Below, piece after piece: positions 27,340-35,801 of a stretch of DNA of 64,000 nt. A program made the position numbers and the translations under genes. The stretch comes from JAQUBU01 sp036677685 (GTDB lineage: Bacteria > Bacillota > Syntrophomonadia > Syntrophomonadales > Syntrophomonadaceae). Numbering within the stretch: the first letter of the stretch is position 1; each line of letters opens with the position of its first letter. The DNA lies in the NCBI GenBank assembly GCA_036677685.1, contig JAVBWA010000012.1:124001-188000 (forward strand), read 5' to 3'. The notes under the pieces are model-generated. The model searched no databases. It was not told the DNA's origin and saw only the letters and a program-made list of their open reading frames with translations.

Positions 27340-27475
27340 TTTAAGCACCGGAAGAAACTGCGGAGCAGTTTCTTCACACCGCTGCAACGAGGCTGCGGAT
27401 TGGAATCCACCGCTTGTTTTGTCAATAGGAACCGACCGCTTAAAAAAGCGTGGAACATCTTTTTGCCTCGTTATA
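27340..27475 (+). repeat. Family 1 dispersed repeat, modules A-C
   Basis: Module A TTAAGCACCGG with GAAACTGCGGAGCAGTTTC; module C CACCGCTGCAACGAGG to CCTCGTTATA. Hairpin 1 is GCGG...CCGC and hairpin 2 CCGCTT...AAGCG. Confidence 0.85.
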
Positions 27476-27530
27476 TTATAATTCAAAAAGCTTTACAGCA
27501 CAAAAGCTCTGCGGTTTTAATGGTTTAGAT

Positions 27531-28124
27531 CTAAAATTTATTTCCGCAAAACGGGCAGAAAACATATTTTACGTTGCTGTCCGCTATTTTCTGTCCGCAA
27601 TAAGGGCAGAACGCAAAAGAAGCTTTTATCGGTTGACTTCCCGCACCCTCACCAGTGTTAACCTGTTTTTTTTCGGTCTGTTTTATTATTTCCTCCTGAT
27701 TTTCGGGGGCTAAAGCCGGAGCATTCGTAGGCTGCAGAGAAGGCCCATTTTGTTGTTCGTCTACTGCCTGGCCAGCTTCTTGATCTTCATTTTGCAAAAC
27801 TCTGTTCAAGTGTCCTGGACTGATAGGTGTTTTGATGAAACCATCCACATCCAAATATTGCAGTCTATCTGGCTGGATTTTGCTGCAAGAGGAAAGATAA
27901 CATTTGATACCCGGCTTTTTTATCTTTATTGCTGCAATCAGTTTATCGCCGCTGGTTTTGCTCATTGTCATATTGGCAATTATAATATTTGGATCATAGC
28001 TTTCAACTAGATTCATGATATTATATTCATCACTGCTCTTTGCTTCATAGCCCAGCCTGCTCACCATGTCTTTCATTATTAGTCTTTCAAACGGGGAATC
28101 ATTAATAACCAATACTTTTTCCAT
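27531..28124 (-). CDS. Degenerate receiver domain fused to a double zinc ribbon
   Basis: 197 residues. The N-terminal 115 residues look like a response-regulator receiver (EKVLVINDSPFERLIMKDMV, conserved Lys in GFIKTPI). The phosphoacceptor position reads IIIANMTM, so Asn replaces Asp, and the acidic pair is a single Asp. It is therefore probably not phosphorylated. A Gln/Pro/Ala/Glu-rich linker follows, and the C-terminus is a zinc ribbon (FCPYCGQKI, FCPFCGNKF). Start: ATG 28124 directly after GGGAGGGGGGG. The gene stands alone. Role unknown; an adaptor or scaffold function is conceivable. Confidence 0.75.
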   Translation of the reverse strand: MEKVLVINDSPFERLIMKDMVSRLGYEAKSSDEYNIMNLVESYDPNIIIANMTMSKTSGDKLIAAIKIKKPGIKCYLSSCSKIQPDRLQYLDVDGFIKTPISPGHLNRVLQNEDQEAGQAVDEQQNGPSLQPTNAPALAPENQEEIIKQTEKKQVNTGEGAGSQPIKASFAFCPYCGQKIADSNVKYVFCPFCGNKF

Positions 28125-28267
28125 TTCTACCCCCCCTCCCTTGAAAAGCACCTATATTTCAACAACTATTGACCTTTCAGGTGCTGAAAATAATCCGATC
28201 ATTTTTACTTTTTTATTTTTTCTACATACCCATTCCAAATTCCTTCCATAAAGAAAGTTCTTCCATT

Positions 28268-28430
28268 TGTTTCAACATAATTTAATCATTCCCAAAGGGA
28301 ATCAATATAGGTGGTCCCCGCAGGGGGCAACACACCGCTGCAACGAGGCGGGAGATTAGAATCCGCCGCCTGTTTTGTTAATAGGAAGCGACCATTTAAA
28401 GCGGCGGGGAAATATTTTACCTCGTTATAA
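28268..28430 (+). repeat. Family 1 dispersed repeat, modules (A)-B-C
   Basis: Only the tail of module A (GTTTCAACA) remains. Module B is intact (ATTCCCAAAGGGAAT, CCCCGCAGGGG) and module C is the best-preserved copy, from CACCGCTGCAACGAGG to CCTCGTTATA. Confidence 0.85.
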
Positions 28431-28519
28431 TAACTGTCCTTTGAGCCGTATTGTCGGTCCTCGGTTCAAAGGAGCTGCAAAGGTCTTTGTGTTTTAATTT
28501 AAAATATTATTTAAAGCCC

Positions 28520-28550
28520 TTGACATTGCCCCAGGGGTAATCCTTAGACT
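28520..28550 (+). promoter_or_regulatory. MerR-type promoter with 19-bp spacer and central palindrome
   Basis: TTGACA (28520-28525), 19-bp spacer containing CCCCAGGGG, TAGACT (28545-28550). An over-long spacer with a dyad is the hallmark of promoters activated by MerR-family DNA twisting. It lies 36 bases before the MerR start, which suggests autoregulation. Confidence 0.75.
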
Positions 28551-28586
28551 TAAACTGCAGCGCTGCAAAATGAAGGAGAGATGCAA

Positions 28587-29405
28587 ATGTACACCATCGG
28601 CCAGTTTGCCAAAATCTGCTCGGTAAGTGTTAAATCACTAAGATATTATGAAAAAATCGACTTGCTCACTCCGGCCCAGGTCGATGATTACAACCAGTAT
28701 CGCTATTATAGCTGGGAGCAAGTGGAAGCCATGAAGAGCATACTGTTTCTAAAGGATCTTGGAATCCCACTGGCTAAGATAAAACAAATCATTGCCCAGG
28801 GCAACAAGATCGAAGAACTTGCCGAAGTATTGGAGGAACACCGCCAATATCTCCTGGGGCAGCTTGAATCCACCAACAGCAGACTGGTTAGACTGGCCCG
28901 GTATCGAACCACAATGGAGGCGATAGTAATGGATGAAGTTAATAAATATGATGTCAGACTGCGTGATATGCCGGAAACCCTGGTTTACTCATCACGCAAA
29001 GTGATGGACAATATGCTCCAGCAGTTACCCAGCCTGCTGCGCAGCATGCTGGAAGATATCAGCCAACGAGGCGGAGTATGTGCGGGAGCACCGTTGATCC
29101 TCTATTATGATGACTTTTACGATGAAAGCTTCGACCCTCAGAAAGTTGATGTCGAGGCGGCCTGGCCGGTAGCCGACCCGGTTCTGGCCAATAACACCCT
29201 GCCTGCGGTCAGAACGGCCTGCTGCACACATGTCGGCCCTTACGACGGTTTGGAGAAAGCTTACGGCGCAGTTTTTGCCTGGATAAATGAGAATGGCTAC
29301 CAGGCAGCCTTCCCCACCAGGGAAATATCTTTAACCGATCCCTCGGTTACTCCTCCCGAACAACTGGTTACGGAAATCCTGGTGCCTGTAGTAAGCAAAA
29401 AATAA
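28587..29405 (+). CDS. MerR-family regulator with GyrI-like effector domain
   Basis: 272 residues of the BmrR/BltR architecture: N-terminal MerR winged helix (YTIGQFAKICSVSVKSLRYYEKIDLL), coiled-coil dimerization helix (about 75-120), and a C-terminal GyrI-like ligand-binding domain (about 125-272; CTHVGPYDGLEKAYGAVFAWI, then ILVPV). Such proteins sense hydrophobic cationic drugs. No transporter lies next to it, so the only visible target is its own promoter. ATG 28587 is eight bases from AAGGAG; an ATG two codons earlier is too close. Confidence 0.88.
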   Translation: MYTIGQFAKICSVSVKSLRYYEKIDLLTPAQVDDYNQYRYYSWEQVEAMKSILFLKDLGIPLAKIKQIIAQGNKIEELAEVLEEHRQYLLGQLESTNSRLVRLARYRTTMEAIVMDEVNKYDVRLRDMPETLVYSSRKVMDNMLQQLPSLLRSMLEDISQRGGVCAGAPLILYYDDFYDESFDPQKVDVEAAWPVADPVLANNTLPAVRTACCTHVGPYDGLEKAYGAVFAWINENGYQAAFPTREISLTDPSVTPPEQLVTEILVPVVSKK

Positions 29406-29440
29406 TACTCCTGGCAAGCCAAACCTGGCTATATTTTAGC

Positions 29441-29615
29441 ATTTGCGAAGGGAATCCAATATAAGTGGTCCCCGTAGGGGGCAACACAATTTAATCATTC
29501 CCGAAGAGGGCAACACACCACTGCAACGAAGCGGGGGATTAGAACCCGCCTCCTGTTTTGATAGCAGGAACCCGACCGCTTATTGAAGCAGGGGACATAT
29601 TTTCCCCTCGTTATA
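29441..29615 (+). repeat. Family 1 dispersed repeat, modules B-B'-C
   Basis: A partial module B (GGGAATCCAATATAAGTGG, CCCCGTAGGGG) is followed by a second shortened B (ATTTAATCATTCCCGAAGAGGG) and a complete module C (CACTGCAACGAAG to CCCTCGTTATA). Confidence 0.8.
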
Positions 29616-29631
29616 TAATTGCCAGACAAAA

Positions 29632-29757
29632 TCCCAGGGCGATGACAAGAGTGAAGATCAAGGCATGCAAAAAGCCCGCGATTAAGACGTACCTAAGTAC
29701 GTTGATTGAGCGGGCTTTTTGCAATAACGCAGAGATTCTCTTTGTCATCGTCCTGGG
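29632..29757. repeat. Family 2 palindromic repeat, copy 2
   Basis: A near-complete palindrome. The outer stem is TCCCAGG-CGATGACAAGAG with CTCTTTGTCATCG-CCTGGGA. The internal loops are TGAAGATCAAGGCAT and AATAACGCAGAGATT. The middle stem GCAAAAAGCCCGC/GCGGGCTTTTTGC surrounds internal loop GATTAA/TTGATTGA and inner hairpin GACGTAC/GTACGTT. Confidence 0.75.
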
Positions 29758-29787
29758 ACCTGGCTGCAGCTTGCCGCAGCCAGGTCC
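29756..29787. terminator. Strong hairpin between convergent MerR and acr3 genes
   Basis: GGACCTGGCTGC, loop AGCTTGCC, GCAGCCAGGTCC, followed by TTATATTTG. A perfect 12-bp stem. Confidence 0.8.
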
Positions 29788-29810
29788 TTATATTTGTTTA
29801 ATAATCGTAA

Positions 29811-30875
29811 TTAATGGGCCTTCAGCATTTCATGACCATAATATTTCTTCTTGAAATACAAGGCTACATTAACCAAACTGATTAAAACCGGCACTTCCAC
29901 CAGAGGCCCGATTACCGTGGCAAAGGCCTGGCTGGAGTGAATTCCGAAGACTGCTACTGCAACCGCTATAGCCAGTTCAAAATCATTGCTGGAAGCGGTA
30001 AAAGCGATCGTCGTTACCCGCGGATAATCAGCCCCCATCCATTTGCCGATAAAGAAAGTGGCAAACCACATCAAGCCAAAATAAATGGTTAGCGGAATTA
30101 CCACCCGCAGTACATCCATGGGCAGAGATACGATAACATTACCTTTCAAGGAAAACATGACAAAAATAGTGAAAAGTAAAGCAAGCAGTGTCATCTTGCC
30201 GATGCGGGGTATGAAATTCGCTTCGTACCAATCCCGCCCCCGGGCTTTCAGCATGCTGGTCCGGGTTATGATGGCGGCAATAAAAGGGATACCCAGGTAA
30301 ACAAAAACGCTTTTGGCGATCTCCAGCATGGACACGTCGACCGCCATACTGGACATGCCCAGCCAGCGGGGGATTACGGTAAGAAATATATAAGCATAAA
30401 AAGAATACGTCAAGACCTGGAATATGGCGTTGAAAGCCACCAGCCCCGCCACATATTCGGGGCTGCCTTCAGCCAGGTCATTCCAAACCAAAACCATGGC
30501 GATACAGCGTGCCAATCCCACCAGTATGACACCGGCCATTAATTCCGGTTTATCAGGCAGCAGCAAGACCGCCAGGGCAAACATGACAATAGGCCCGACA
30601 ATCCAGTTCTGAATCAGGGAAAGCAGCAAGAGTTTCACGTCTTTAAAAACCAGGGGCAGTTCTTCATAACGAACTTTGGCCAGCGGTGGATACATCATAA
30701 GAATAAGACCAATAGCAATTGGTATGTTGGTAGTTCCTACCTGGAACTGCCCCCAAAATGCTGAAATTTGTGGATATAGAAAGCCCATCCCCACACCTAT
30801 GACCATAGCCAGAACAATCCACAGGGTAAGATAACGGTCCAGGAAAGACAACTTCCGCGTTATTGATCCGCTCAT
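29811..30875 (-). CDS. acr3: Acr3-type arsenite efflux permease
   Basis: 354-residue, ten-helix transporter of the bile/arsenite/riboflavin (BART) superfamily. Family motifs: NWIVGPIVMFALAVLLL, GLARCIAMVLVWNDLA with the essential Cys in helix 4, and AFTASSNDFELAIAVAVAVFG. It extrudes arsenite using the proton motive force. AAGGAGG precedes ATG 30875, and the ArsR repressor gene lies 23 bases upstream on the same strand, so they form an arsRB-like operon. Confidence 0.93.
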   Translation of the reverse strand: MSGSITRKLSFLDRYLTLWIVLAMVIGVGMGFLYPQISAFWGQFQVGTTNIPIAIGLILMMYPPLAKVRYEELPLVFKDVKLLLLSLIQNWIVGPIVMFALAVLLLPDKPELMAGVILVGLARCIAMVLVWNDLAEGSPEYVAGLVAFNAIFQVLTYSFYAYIFLTVIPRWLGMSSMAVDVSMLEIAKSVFVYLGIPFIAAIITRTSMLKARGRDWYEANFIPRIGKMTLLALLFTIFVMFSLKGNVIVSLPMDVLRVVIPLTIYFGLMWFATFFIGKWMGADYPRVTTIAFTASSNDFELAIAVAVAVFGIHSSQAFATVIGPLVEVPVLISLVNVALYFKKKYYGHEMLKAH

Positions 30876-30898
30876 TAAATAACCTCCTTTTTATTTGA

Positions 30899-31234
30899 CT
30901 AGCAGGAATTGCCGGTTGCCTTATGCTGCTTTAAACGAACCCGGTCTTGTTGGCAAAGGCTTATTTTCTCCATCTCATCATTTATAATTATGCTAAGAAA
31001 AGGATAAGTAAGAAAAACAGTATCATTAAACCTGTAATAAACCCATTGAGCTTTTTTTTCAGAGATAATAATGCCCGCCGTCTTCAGCTTATTCAAGTGT
31101 CGGGAGGCATTGGACTGTTGAATATCGAGAACCGTCTCAATATCACATACGCATAATTCACCGTTTCTCAAAAGATTCAACATTCTTATTCGCGTTTCAT
31201 CGGCCAAAGCTTTAAATATATTGACAATATCCAT
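30899..31234 (-). CDS. arsR: ArsR arsenic-responsive repressor
   Basis: 111 residues. Winged helix with GELCVCDIETVLDIQQSNASRHL; the Cys-x-Cys on the alpha-3 helix is the As(III) site of classical ArsR. It controls the acr3 operon. ATG 31234 is eight bases from GGGAG; a GTG three codons earlier is less likely. The C-terminus ends NSC, giving a further thiol. Confidence 0.92.
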   Translation of the reverse strand: MDIVNIFKALADETRIRMLNLLRNGELCVCDIETVLDIQQSNASRHLNKLKTAGIIISEKKAQWVYYRFNDTVFLTYPFLSIIINDEMEKISLCQQDRVRLKQHKATGNSC

Positions 31235-31251
31235 AGGCCTCACTCCCTTCT

Positions 31252-31275
31252 ATGACTATATGCAACTATAATCAT
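31252..31275 (-). promoter_or_regulatory. Probable ArsR operator
   Basis: ATGACTATA, 6-base spacer, TATAATCAT: an inverted repeat with one mismatch, 18 bases upstream of the arsR start codon. Confidence 0.6.
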
Positions 31276-31477
31276 ATACTATACCAAATCAAGCTGCACA
31301 TTCAATCTATTTTAATTTTCATAACCCAATTTGATAGTATTAATATCATGTTGTTATTTAATGCGGCATATGCTTATAATATGCTCATAGTGAATGTTTA
31401 TATATATGGAAATTCCTGAAAACAGACCGTTGGTTTTTGGCTGCTTGGATTACAAACATTTTAAGGAGGTTTTTATT

Positions 31478-31810
31478 ATGGATATTGTCAAAATTGAAGT
31501 TTACGGAGGCACCAATGCCGGAGGCGGAGGCTGCAGCTGCGGTTGTACAAGTTGCACTCCCGCTGATGCCAAAGCCGAATTCGAGGCCATGAAAAAAGTG
31601 CTGGTCAATAAATATGGGGAAGATTCTCTAAACCTTGAATTTATTGATACTGCAAATGCAAAACTGGAAGCTTATCCAGAGGTTGAAAAGGTGGTCCGGG
31701 CCGGATATCCATTTCCCATAACCGTGATTAACGGCTCGGCTCGGCTGGCCGGGGCAATTTCCCCGGACTCAATAGATCAGATTATCACCGAACTGCAAAA
31801 TCAACAATAG
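31478..31810 (+). CDS. Small thioredoxin-fold-like protein with N-terminal Cys cluster
   Basis: 110 residues. Residues 2-8 (DIVKIEVYGG) look like the first strand of a thioredoxin fold. It is followed by a Gly-rich turn and CSCGCTSC with four cysteines. The C-terminal part has FPITVINGSARLAGAIS with a cis-Pro-like position. AAGGAGG is correctly placed before ATG 31478. It diverges from arsR. By position and thiols, it could bind or reduce arsenic, or hand metal to the Acr3 pump as ArsD does, but it is not ArsD by sequence. No in-frame TGA suggests selenocysteine. Confidence 0.75.
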   Translation: MDIVKIEVYGGTNAGGGGCSCGCTSCTPADAKAEFEAMKKVLVNKYGEDSLNLEFIDTANAKLEAYPEVEKVVRAGYPFPITVINGSARLAGAISPDSIDQIITELQNQQ

Positions 31811-31828
31811 CTTTATTGATAGGCCAAT

Positions 31829-32102
31829 CAAAAAGAGTGAAGAGCAAGGCTTTCAAGAAGCCTGTGATTGAGGCGACTAATGTGTGGCGACGGACCTTCT
31901 GCTTCGCAGCAAGGTCGCGTCCCCGTACAGAGTACGTCGATTAAACGGTTCTTCACTCAAGAGTATAAGTGCAACCTGAGCTTGTGGCTGCGTTAGCAGC
32001 CACAAGCTCGGTTTTCTTTAGAATAACGCAGCTATTCGCTCCCTTATTGGTAAGCGAAAGCGAACATCCGTGTGCTCGTAGAGTGCTTTTTTTGATGGTC
32101 TG
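31829..32102. repeat. Family 2 palindromic repeat, copy 3 (long variant)
   Basis: It keeps the family blocks AGAGTGAAGAGCAAGGC, TTTCAAGAAGCC, GATTGAG, GTACGTCGATTAA, AATAACGCAGCTATTCGC and GGTCTGA. Two extra hairpins are inserted: GACCTT...AAGGTC near 31894-31915, and GAGCTTGTGGCTGC/GCAGCCACAAGCTC (31978-32009) followed by GGTTTTCTTT, which acts as a terminator for the upstream gene. Confidence 0.65.
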
Positions 32103-32128
32103 AGCAGGGGGGCAATTGCCCCCCTGCT
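32103..32128. terminator. Perfect palindrome terminator between convergent genes
   Basis: AGCAGGGGGGCAA and its exact complement, then TGTTATT. It sits one base before the stop of the DUF3999 gene. Confidence 0.7.
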
Positions 32129-32129
32129 G

Positions 32130-33374
32130 TTATTCCCTGGTTTCGGATTTCTTTAGCTGGGCAAATTTCCGCAAAATGATGATGGTAAAACCTGCCGCCA
32201 GCAAAACAATAACCGCATCCAGAAGCCATTTGTTTTTTTCGGTCCATGGAACCACCGGTGCTTTATAATTGGAATTTAAATGCTGAGCACCTGCGGCCAG
32301 AACTGGCAAGTCCTTTTTCCTGATTAGATTGGCAAAACCTTTAAGGTCATAATTGGGAGCAGCCGCTTTAGGATTGCCGTACCATAAAGAAGCCGGGCCG
32401 CGCAAGTCAGCCAGCAAAACCGGCTGGCTGCCATAAACCTTGATATCGCTTATTTTCAGTGGAGGACTGCTGCCGTTGTATATAGATATAAGCAGGTAGC
32501 GCCGGGCAAACTGGTTGATCTCTATGCTGTCCTTAACCGACTGGTACTCATTCCACTTGTACGCTAAAATCGACTCCGAATCCAGCATCATTTCCTCGCC
32601 GATGTTAGTTGCGTCCTTGGAAGTATAACAAAACACATTGCGGTTAAAATTACGGTCCGGGGTTTGGATTTGAACCCTGTTCACTATGTAATTGGGCACT
32701 CCCAAATCCACTAACAGTCTGGTATTCTCCTTGTCGGAACGATTGGAAAGTATTTTGCTTTTAATTAATTCACCATTATATATATTGCTGGGCAGAAACT
32801 TCAGGGATGCAGATGCAACAATTAAAGGTTTTTCACCGGTCTTGGACATTATATTTACCCGCAGGTAACGCATATTGCTGGTGGGATAGGATATTTGATT
32901 GGATTGCTCACCATTGTAGGAAAAGATTTTGGCGGCTGCCAAATCACCCCAGACTTGACTATCGGCACTGGCTTGCAGCTTGACCTCGCGCAGATAATCC
33001 TCATCAGTTTTTAATTTTAAAACTAAACGGTTATGGGGTTGGTAATTGGCACCCAGATCAATAATCACCGAAGAGTAATCCGGATAATTTATGGAATCCA
33101 GCAGAGTCGCTTCACCAAGTACTTCCTCCACCGTGGGCTGGATAATCTGGCTGGGTATCTCCTTTCCCTCGCGATCGGTCACCCTGAGATCCGCAAAATA
33201 TTCCTGGCTGTTTTTCATGATTTCCGTATCAACTTTAATGAGAGTAAATCCTTCATTAACAACAGGTATTTCCTTGTAATACTTCCATTGCTGTGAGGAA
33301 AAGTCTGCCATAACCAGGGATACCGAAAGAACCAGAAAAAGCAGGGCTAGAACACTAATCAGTTTTTTTCTCAT
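32130..33374 (-). CDS. DUF3999-family secreted/membrane protein
   Basis: 414 residues: signal peptide (1-23, ending VMA), a large extracytoplasmic beta-rich region (FSSQQWKYYKEIPV, RNFNRNVFCYTSKD, YNGSSPPLKISDIKVYG), and a C-terminal TM helix (WLLDAVIVLLAAGFTIIIL). The order matches the DUF3999 family, which is regularly encoded beside DUF2339 proteins. Its start overlaps the DUF2339 stop by four bases (ATGA), so they are translationally coupled. The function of the pair is not established; a cell-envelope role is likely. Confidence 0.75.
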   Translation of the reverse strand: MRKKLISVLALLFLVLSVSLVMADFSSQQWKYYKEIPVVNEGFTLIKVDTEIMKNSQEYFADLRVTDREGKEIPSQIIQPTVEEVLGEATLLDSINYPDYSSVIIDLGANYQPHNRLVLKLKTDEDYLREVKLQASADSQVWGDLAAAKIFSYNGEQSNQISYPTSNMRYLRVNIMSKTGEKPLIVASASLKFLPSNIYNGELIKSKILSNRSDKENTRLLVDLGVPNYIVNRVQIQTPDRNFNRNVFCYTSKDATNIGEEMMLDSESILAYKWNEYQSVKDSIEINQFARRYLLISIYNGSSPPLKISDIKVYGSQPVLLADLRGPASLWYGNPKAAAPNYDLKGFANLIRKKDLPVLAAGAQHLNSNYKAPVVPWTEKNKWLLDAVIVLLAAGFTIIILRKFAQLKKSETRE

Positions 33375-35080
33375 GGGAGGGAATCCCCTTTCATCCGTTT
33401 TTGGTAGAAGAATGAGATAGCAAGCGATATCAAACCAATTGCCAATAAAACCATGATTTTGAAAGCAATATCCAATTGCTGCAGATCATAAAACAGTGTT
33501 CTGATAATAACGATACCGAACAACATGAGGCTGAACATCCGAAGCGAAATATTGTCCCGCCGCACTCCCAGCCAAAGCAGAATACTGCTCACCAAAGCCC
33601 ATGACACAGGAATAAGGAAGCTAAAGGATTGATTGGCCTGATAGTAATAAATCGCATTGTTGATATCAAAGGCCAGCAAGTAAAAAAGTGTAGCCACAAC
33701 AAATATGAGCAAAGTTAAGCTCTGCCACTGACGCTGGGGGTAATTGCGCTGGTTGACATATAAAGCGGCACCCCAATCCGCTATGCAAAGCGCGATAATC
33801 AGGCTGCTCTGATTTAAAACCGGAGTCGGATACATTACTGACGCATCAAAAACTGAAGCAAAGGCAGCGGCCACTATCATCGAGGCGATAAAAAACGCGG
33901 ATTTACTCTTTACCAGATAACAGAAATACAAAAGAACAGCAGCGACCGCCAACCAGGCCATTCGGCAATAGACCCCGTCCAGCTGGGAAGGGGCGATCAA
34001 AAGCGCAAAAATCAAGCCCAGGGTCAGTAAGGCCTTCGCAAAAAGCGGTGTTAGTTTACCCTTTGGATTCAAATACAAATAAAAACCGATATAAACAGCC
34101 GCAAAGCCCAGGCCAATCAATCCCAACCAGTCAGTTAGCTTTTCAAATAGATTGAGGTAGGAGAAAGCCGAAAAGAACAGGGAATTAGCCAGGAGCAGGG
34201 TCAGGTTGTCTCGACGGGTCTGCTTATGGTAGATGAGAGCCACCCCCATAAACAGGAGAAAATAAGCTATTAAGAAAGCCTGCCCATACCATATCAGCCA
34301 GTGCATATTAAATGCTGCAATACATATTATGCCAGTGCCGGCCAAAGCCAGGACATCCAGGAAATACCAGCGGCGATAATAGGCCAGGAACAGAACACCC
34401 AAATTAAGCACCAATACATAAGACAACAGCGGAACTATTTCCCCGCTATGACTGCCCATGAGGAACGGAACCAGAAACCCGCCCAAGGTAGCCATCACGG
34501 CTGTACCCGGCATATTTTCCAGAGCGGAGAGCACACCGCTGACCAGAGCTGTAATAAACATCAAGGCAAAGGCGGCATAGGGACTTATCAAATGATAGTA
34601 ATTAACCGCCGCGTATGAAGAAAGATAGATAATTGCAATCCCGGCACCGGTCAAGCCTTGAGCAAACACAGGATAGCCTTTTTTAAGGTAGAACTGTCCG
34701 GCCAGCATAAAGGCGGAGCCGCCGACCAGGCCCAGCACACATCGGCCCAATTCCCCGATGATATCGTTATCAAAAGACCACTTCAGAAAATAGGCCACCG
34801 CAAAAATGACAATTAATGCCCCAATACGGTTTAGAAGTTTACCCCCTATAAAATTCTCCGAAAGCTGTGTTCCTATGCGGGGCAGTGAACGGGGCGCAGT
34901 TTGCTCGTCCGGCACTGCCGTGACCGGAATCCGGAGTCGCTCAGTCGCAAGCGGCCGTGTACCGGAAACTGCCCTGGAACTTATTTGCTCAAAGCGGGAT
35001 TCCAGTTCTGCCATGCGCGTTTTCAAATCATCCAACTCGGCCAATATTAAATCCAGTTTCTTTTGCTCCTCATTCCCCAC
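33371..35080 (-). CDS. DUF2339 polytopic membrane protein
   Basis: 569 residues. A short N-terminal coiled coil (QKKLDLILAELDDLKTRMAELE, split by charged residues) precedes about 18 hydrophobic helices, starting with the family motif ENFIGGKLLNRIGALIVIFAV near 75. Start is GTG 35080 with AGGTGG seven bases upstream. It forms an operon with the downstream DUF3999 gene and probably with the CcdA/thioredoxin pair upstream. Function unknown. Confidence 0.8.
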   Translation of the reverse strand: MGNEEQKKLDLILAELDDLKTRMAELESRFEQISSRAVSGTRPLATERLRIPVTAVPDEQTAPRSLPRIGTQLSENFIGGKLLNRIGALIVIFAVAYFLKWSFDNDIIGELGRCVLGLVGGSAFMLAGQFYLKKGYPVFAQGLTGAGIAIIYLSSYAAVNYYHLISPYAAFALMFITALVSGVLSALENMPGTAVMATLGGFLVPFLMGSHSGEIVPLLSYVLVLNLGVLFLAYYRRWYFLDVLALAGTGIICIAAFNMHWLIWYGQAFLIAYFLLFMGVALIYHKQTRRDNLTLLLANSLFFSAFSYLNLFEKLTDWLGLIGLGFAAVYIGFYLYLNPKGKLTPLFAKALLTLGLIFALLIAPSQLDGVYCRMAWLAVAAVLLYFCYLVKSKSAFFIASMIVAAAFASVFDASVMYPTPVLNQSSLIIALCIADWGAALYVNQRNYPQRQWQSLTLLIFVVATLFYLLAFDINNAIYYYQANQSFSFLIPVSWALVSSILLWLGVRRDNISLRMFSLMLFGIVIIRTLFYDLQQLDIAFKIMVLLAIGLISLAISFFYQKRMKGDSLP

Positions 35081-35113
35081 GCATTCACCACCTTTTTCTA
35101 TCGAATGTACCGT

Positions 35114-35800
35114 TTAAGCGATATAGGCAAAATAAATCCCCACGAGAATAATTATGGCCCCTGCCAGTTTTTCCATGATATTGTTCCATTTGGCGAAGCT
35201 CTCCATTCGGGTTATCAATCCGGTAAAAGTTCCTGTTATAACAATAAGCACTCCCCGACCCAGAGCATATACAAATAATAGGGTAGCTCCATATAACCAC
35301 TTTCCACTGGCCATTGCCAGGGATAGAATAACCAGAAGAATAGGAGTGCCGCATTGTGAACCCACCAAACCCATAACCAGACCCAGCAGATAACTGCCCC
35401 CGAGTCCTTTGGCCTCACCAACGCGGCCCGGCAAGCTGCCGCCAAAATTAATGCTGAATTTGAGAACCCCCAAGAGATTTAATCCCAGGGTAATACAGAC
35501 CGCTGCAACTATATAATAGAGAAGGCTCTTGCTGCTGCCGAATATGCCGCCCACCGAGGCAATAAACAAGCCTAAGAGCATGAAAGTGGTGGCGGTCCCC
35601 AGAGTAAAGGACACGGACAGTGCCAGGCTCCTTTTGCGTCCCGCATCAACACCCCCGCAGTAAGCTATAATAATAGGAACCATGCTCAGGTTGCAGGGAC
35701 CGAAACTCGTTACCACCCCGGCCAGGAATACCAGTAAATAGCCAACCAGAGAAAAGCTGCTCAAAAATTGGGGGGCGGCTTGATTGATCCAGGCTTCCAA
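35114..35800 (-). CDS. CcdA-type thiol-disulfide membrane transporter
   Basis: 228 residues, six TM helices. The two redox cysteines lie in the expected helices: SFGPCNLSMVP near 35 and GSQCGTPILLVI near 155. CcdA proteins carry reducing equivalents from cytoplasmic thioredoxin to extracytoplasmic thiols. The gene directly follows, and its TTG start almost touches the stop of, a membrane-anchored thioredoxin that is its obvious partner. Confidence 0.88.
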   Translation of the reverse strand: MEAWINQAAPQFLSSFSLVGYLLVFLAGVVTSFGPCNLSMVPIIIAYCGGVDAGRKRSLALSVSFTLGTATTFMLLGLFIASVGGIFGSSKSLLYYIVAAVCITLGLNLLGVLKFSINFGGSLPGRVGEAKGLGGSYLLGLVMGLVGSQCGTPILLVILSLAMASGKWLYGATLLFVYALGRGVLIVITGTFTGLITRMESFAKWNNIMEKLAGAIIILVGIYFAYIA

Positions 35801-35801
35801 T

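Noticed and set aside
31478..31810. Selenoprotein at the Cys cluster
   Set aside because: All cluster codons are Cys, and no in-frame TGA or SECIS-like hairpin is visible.
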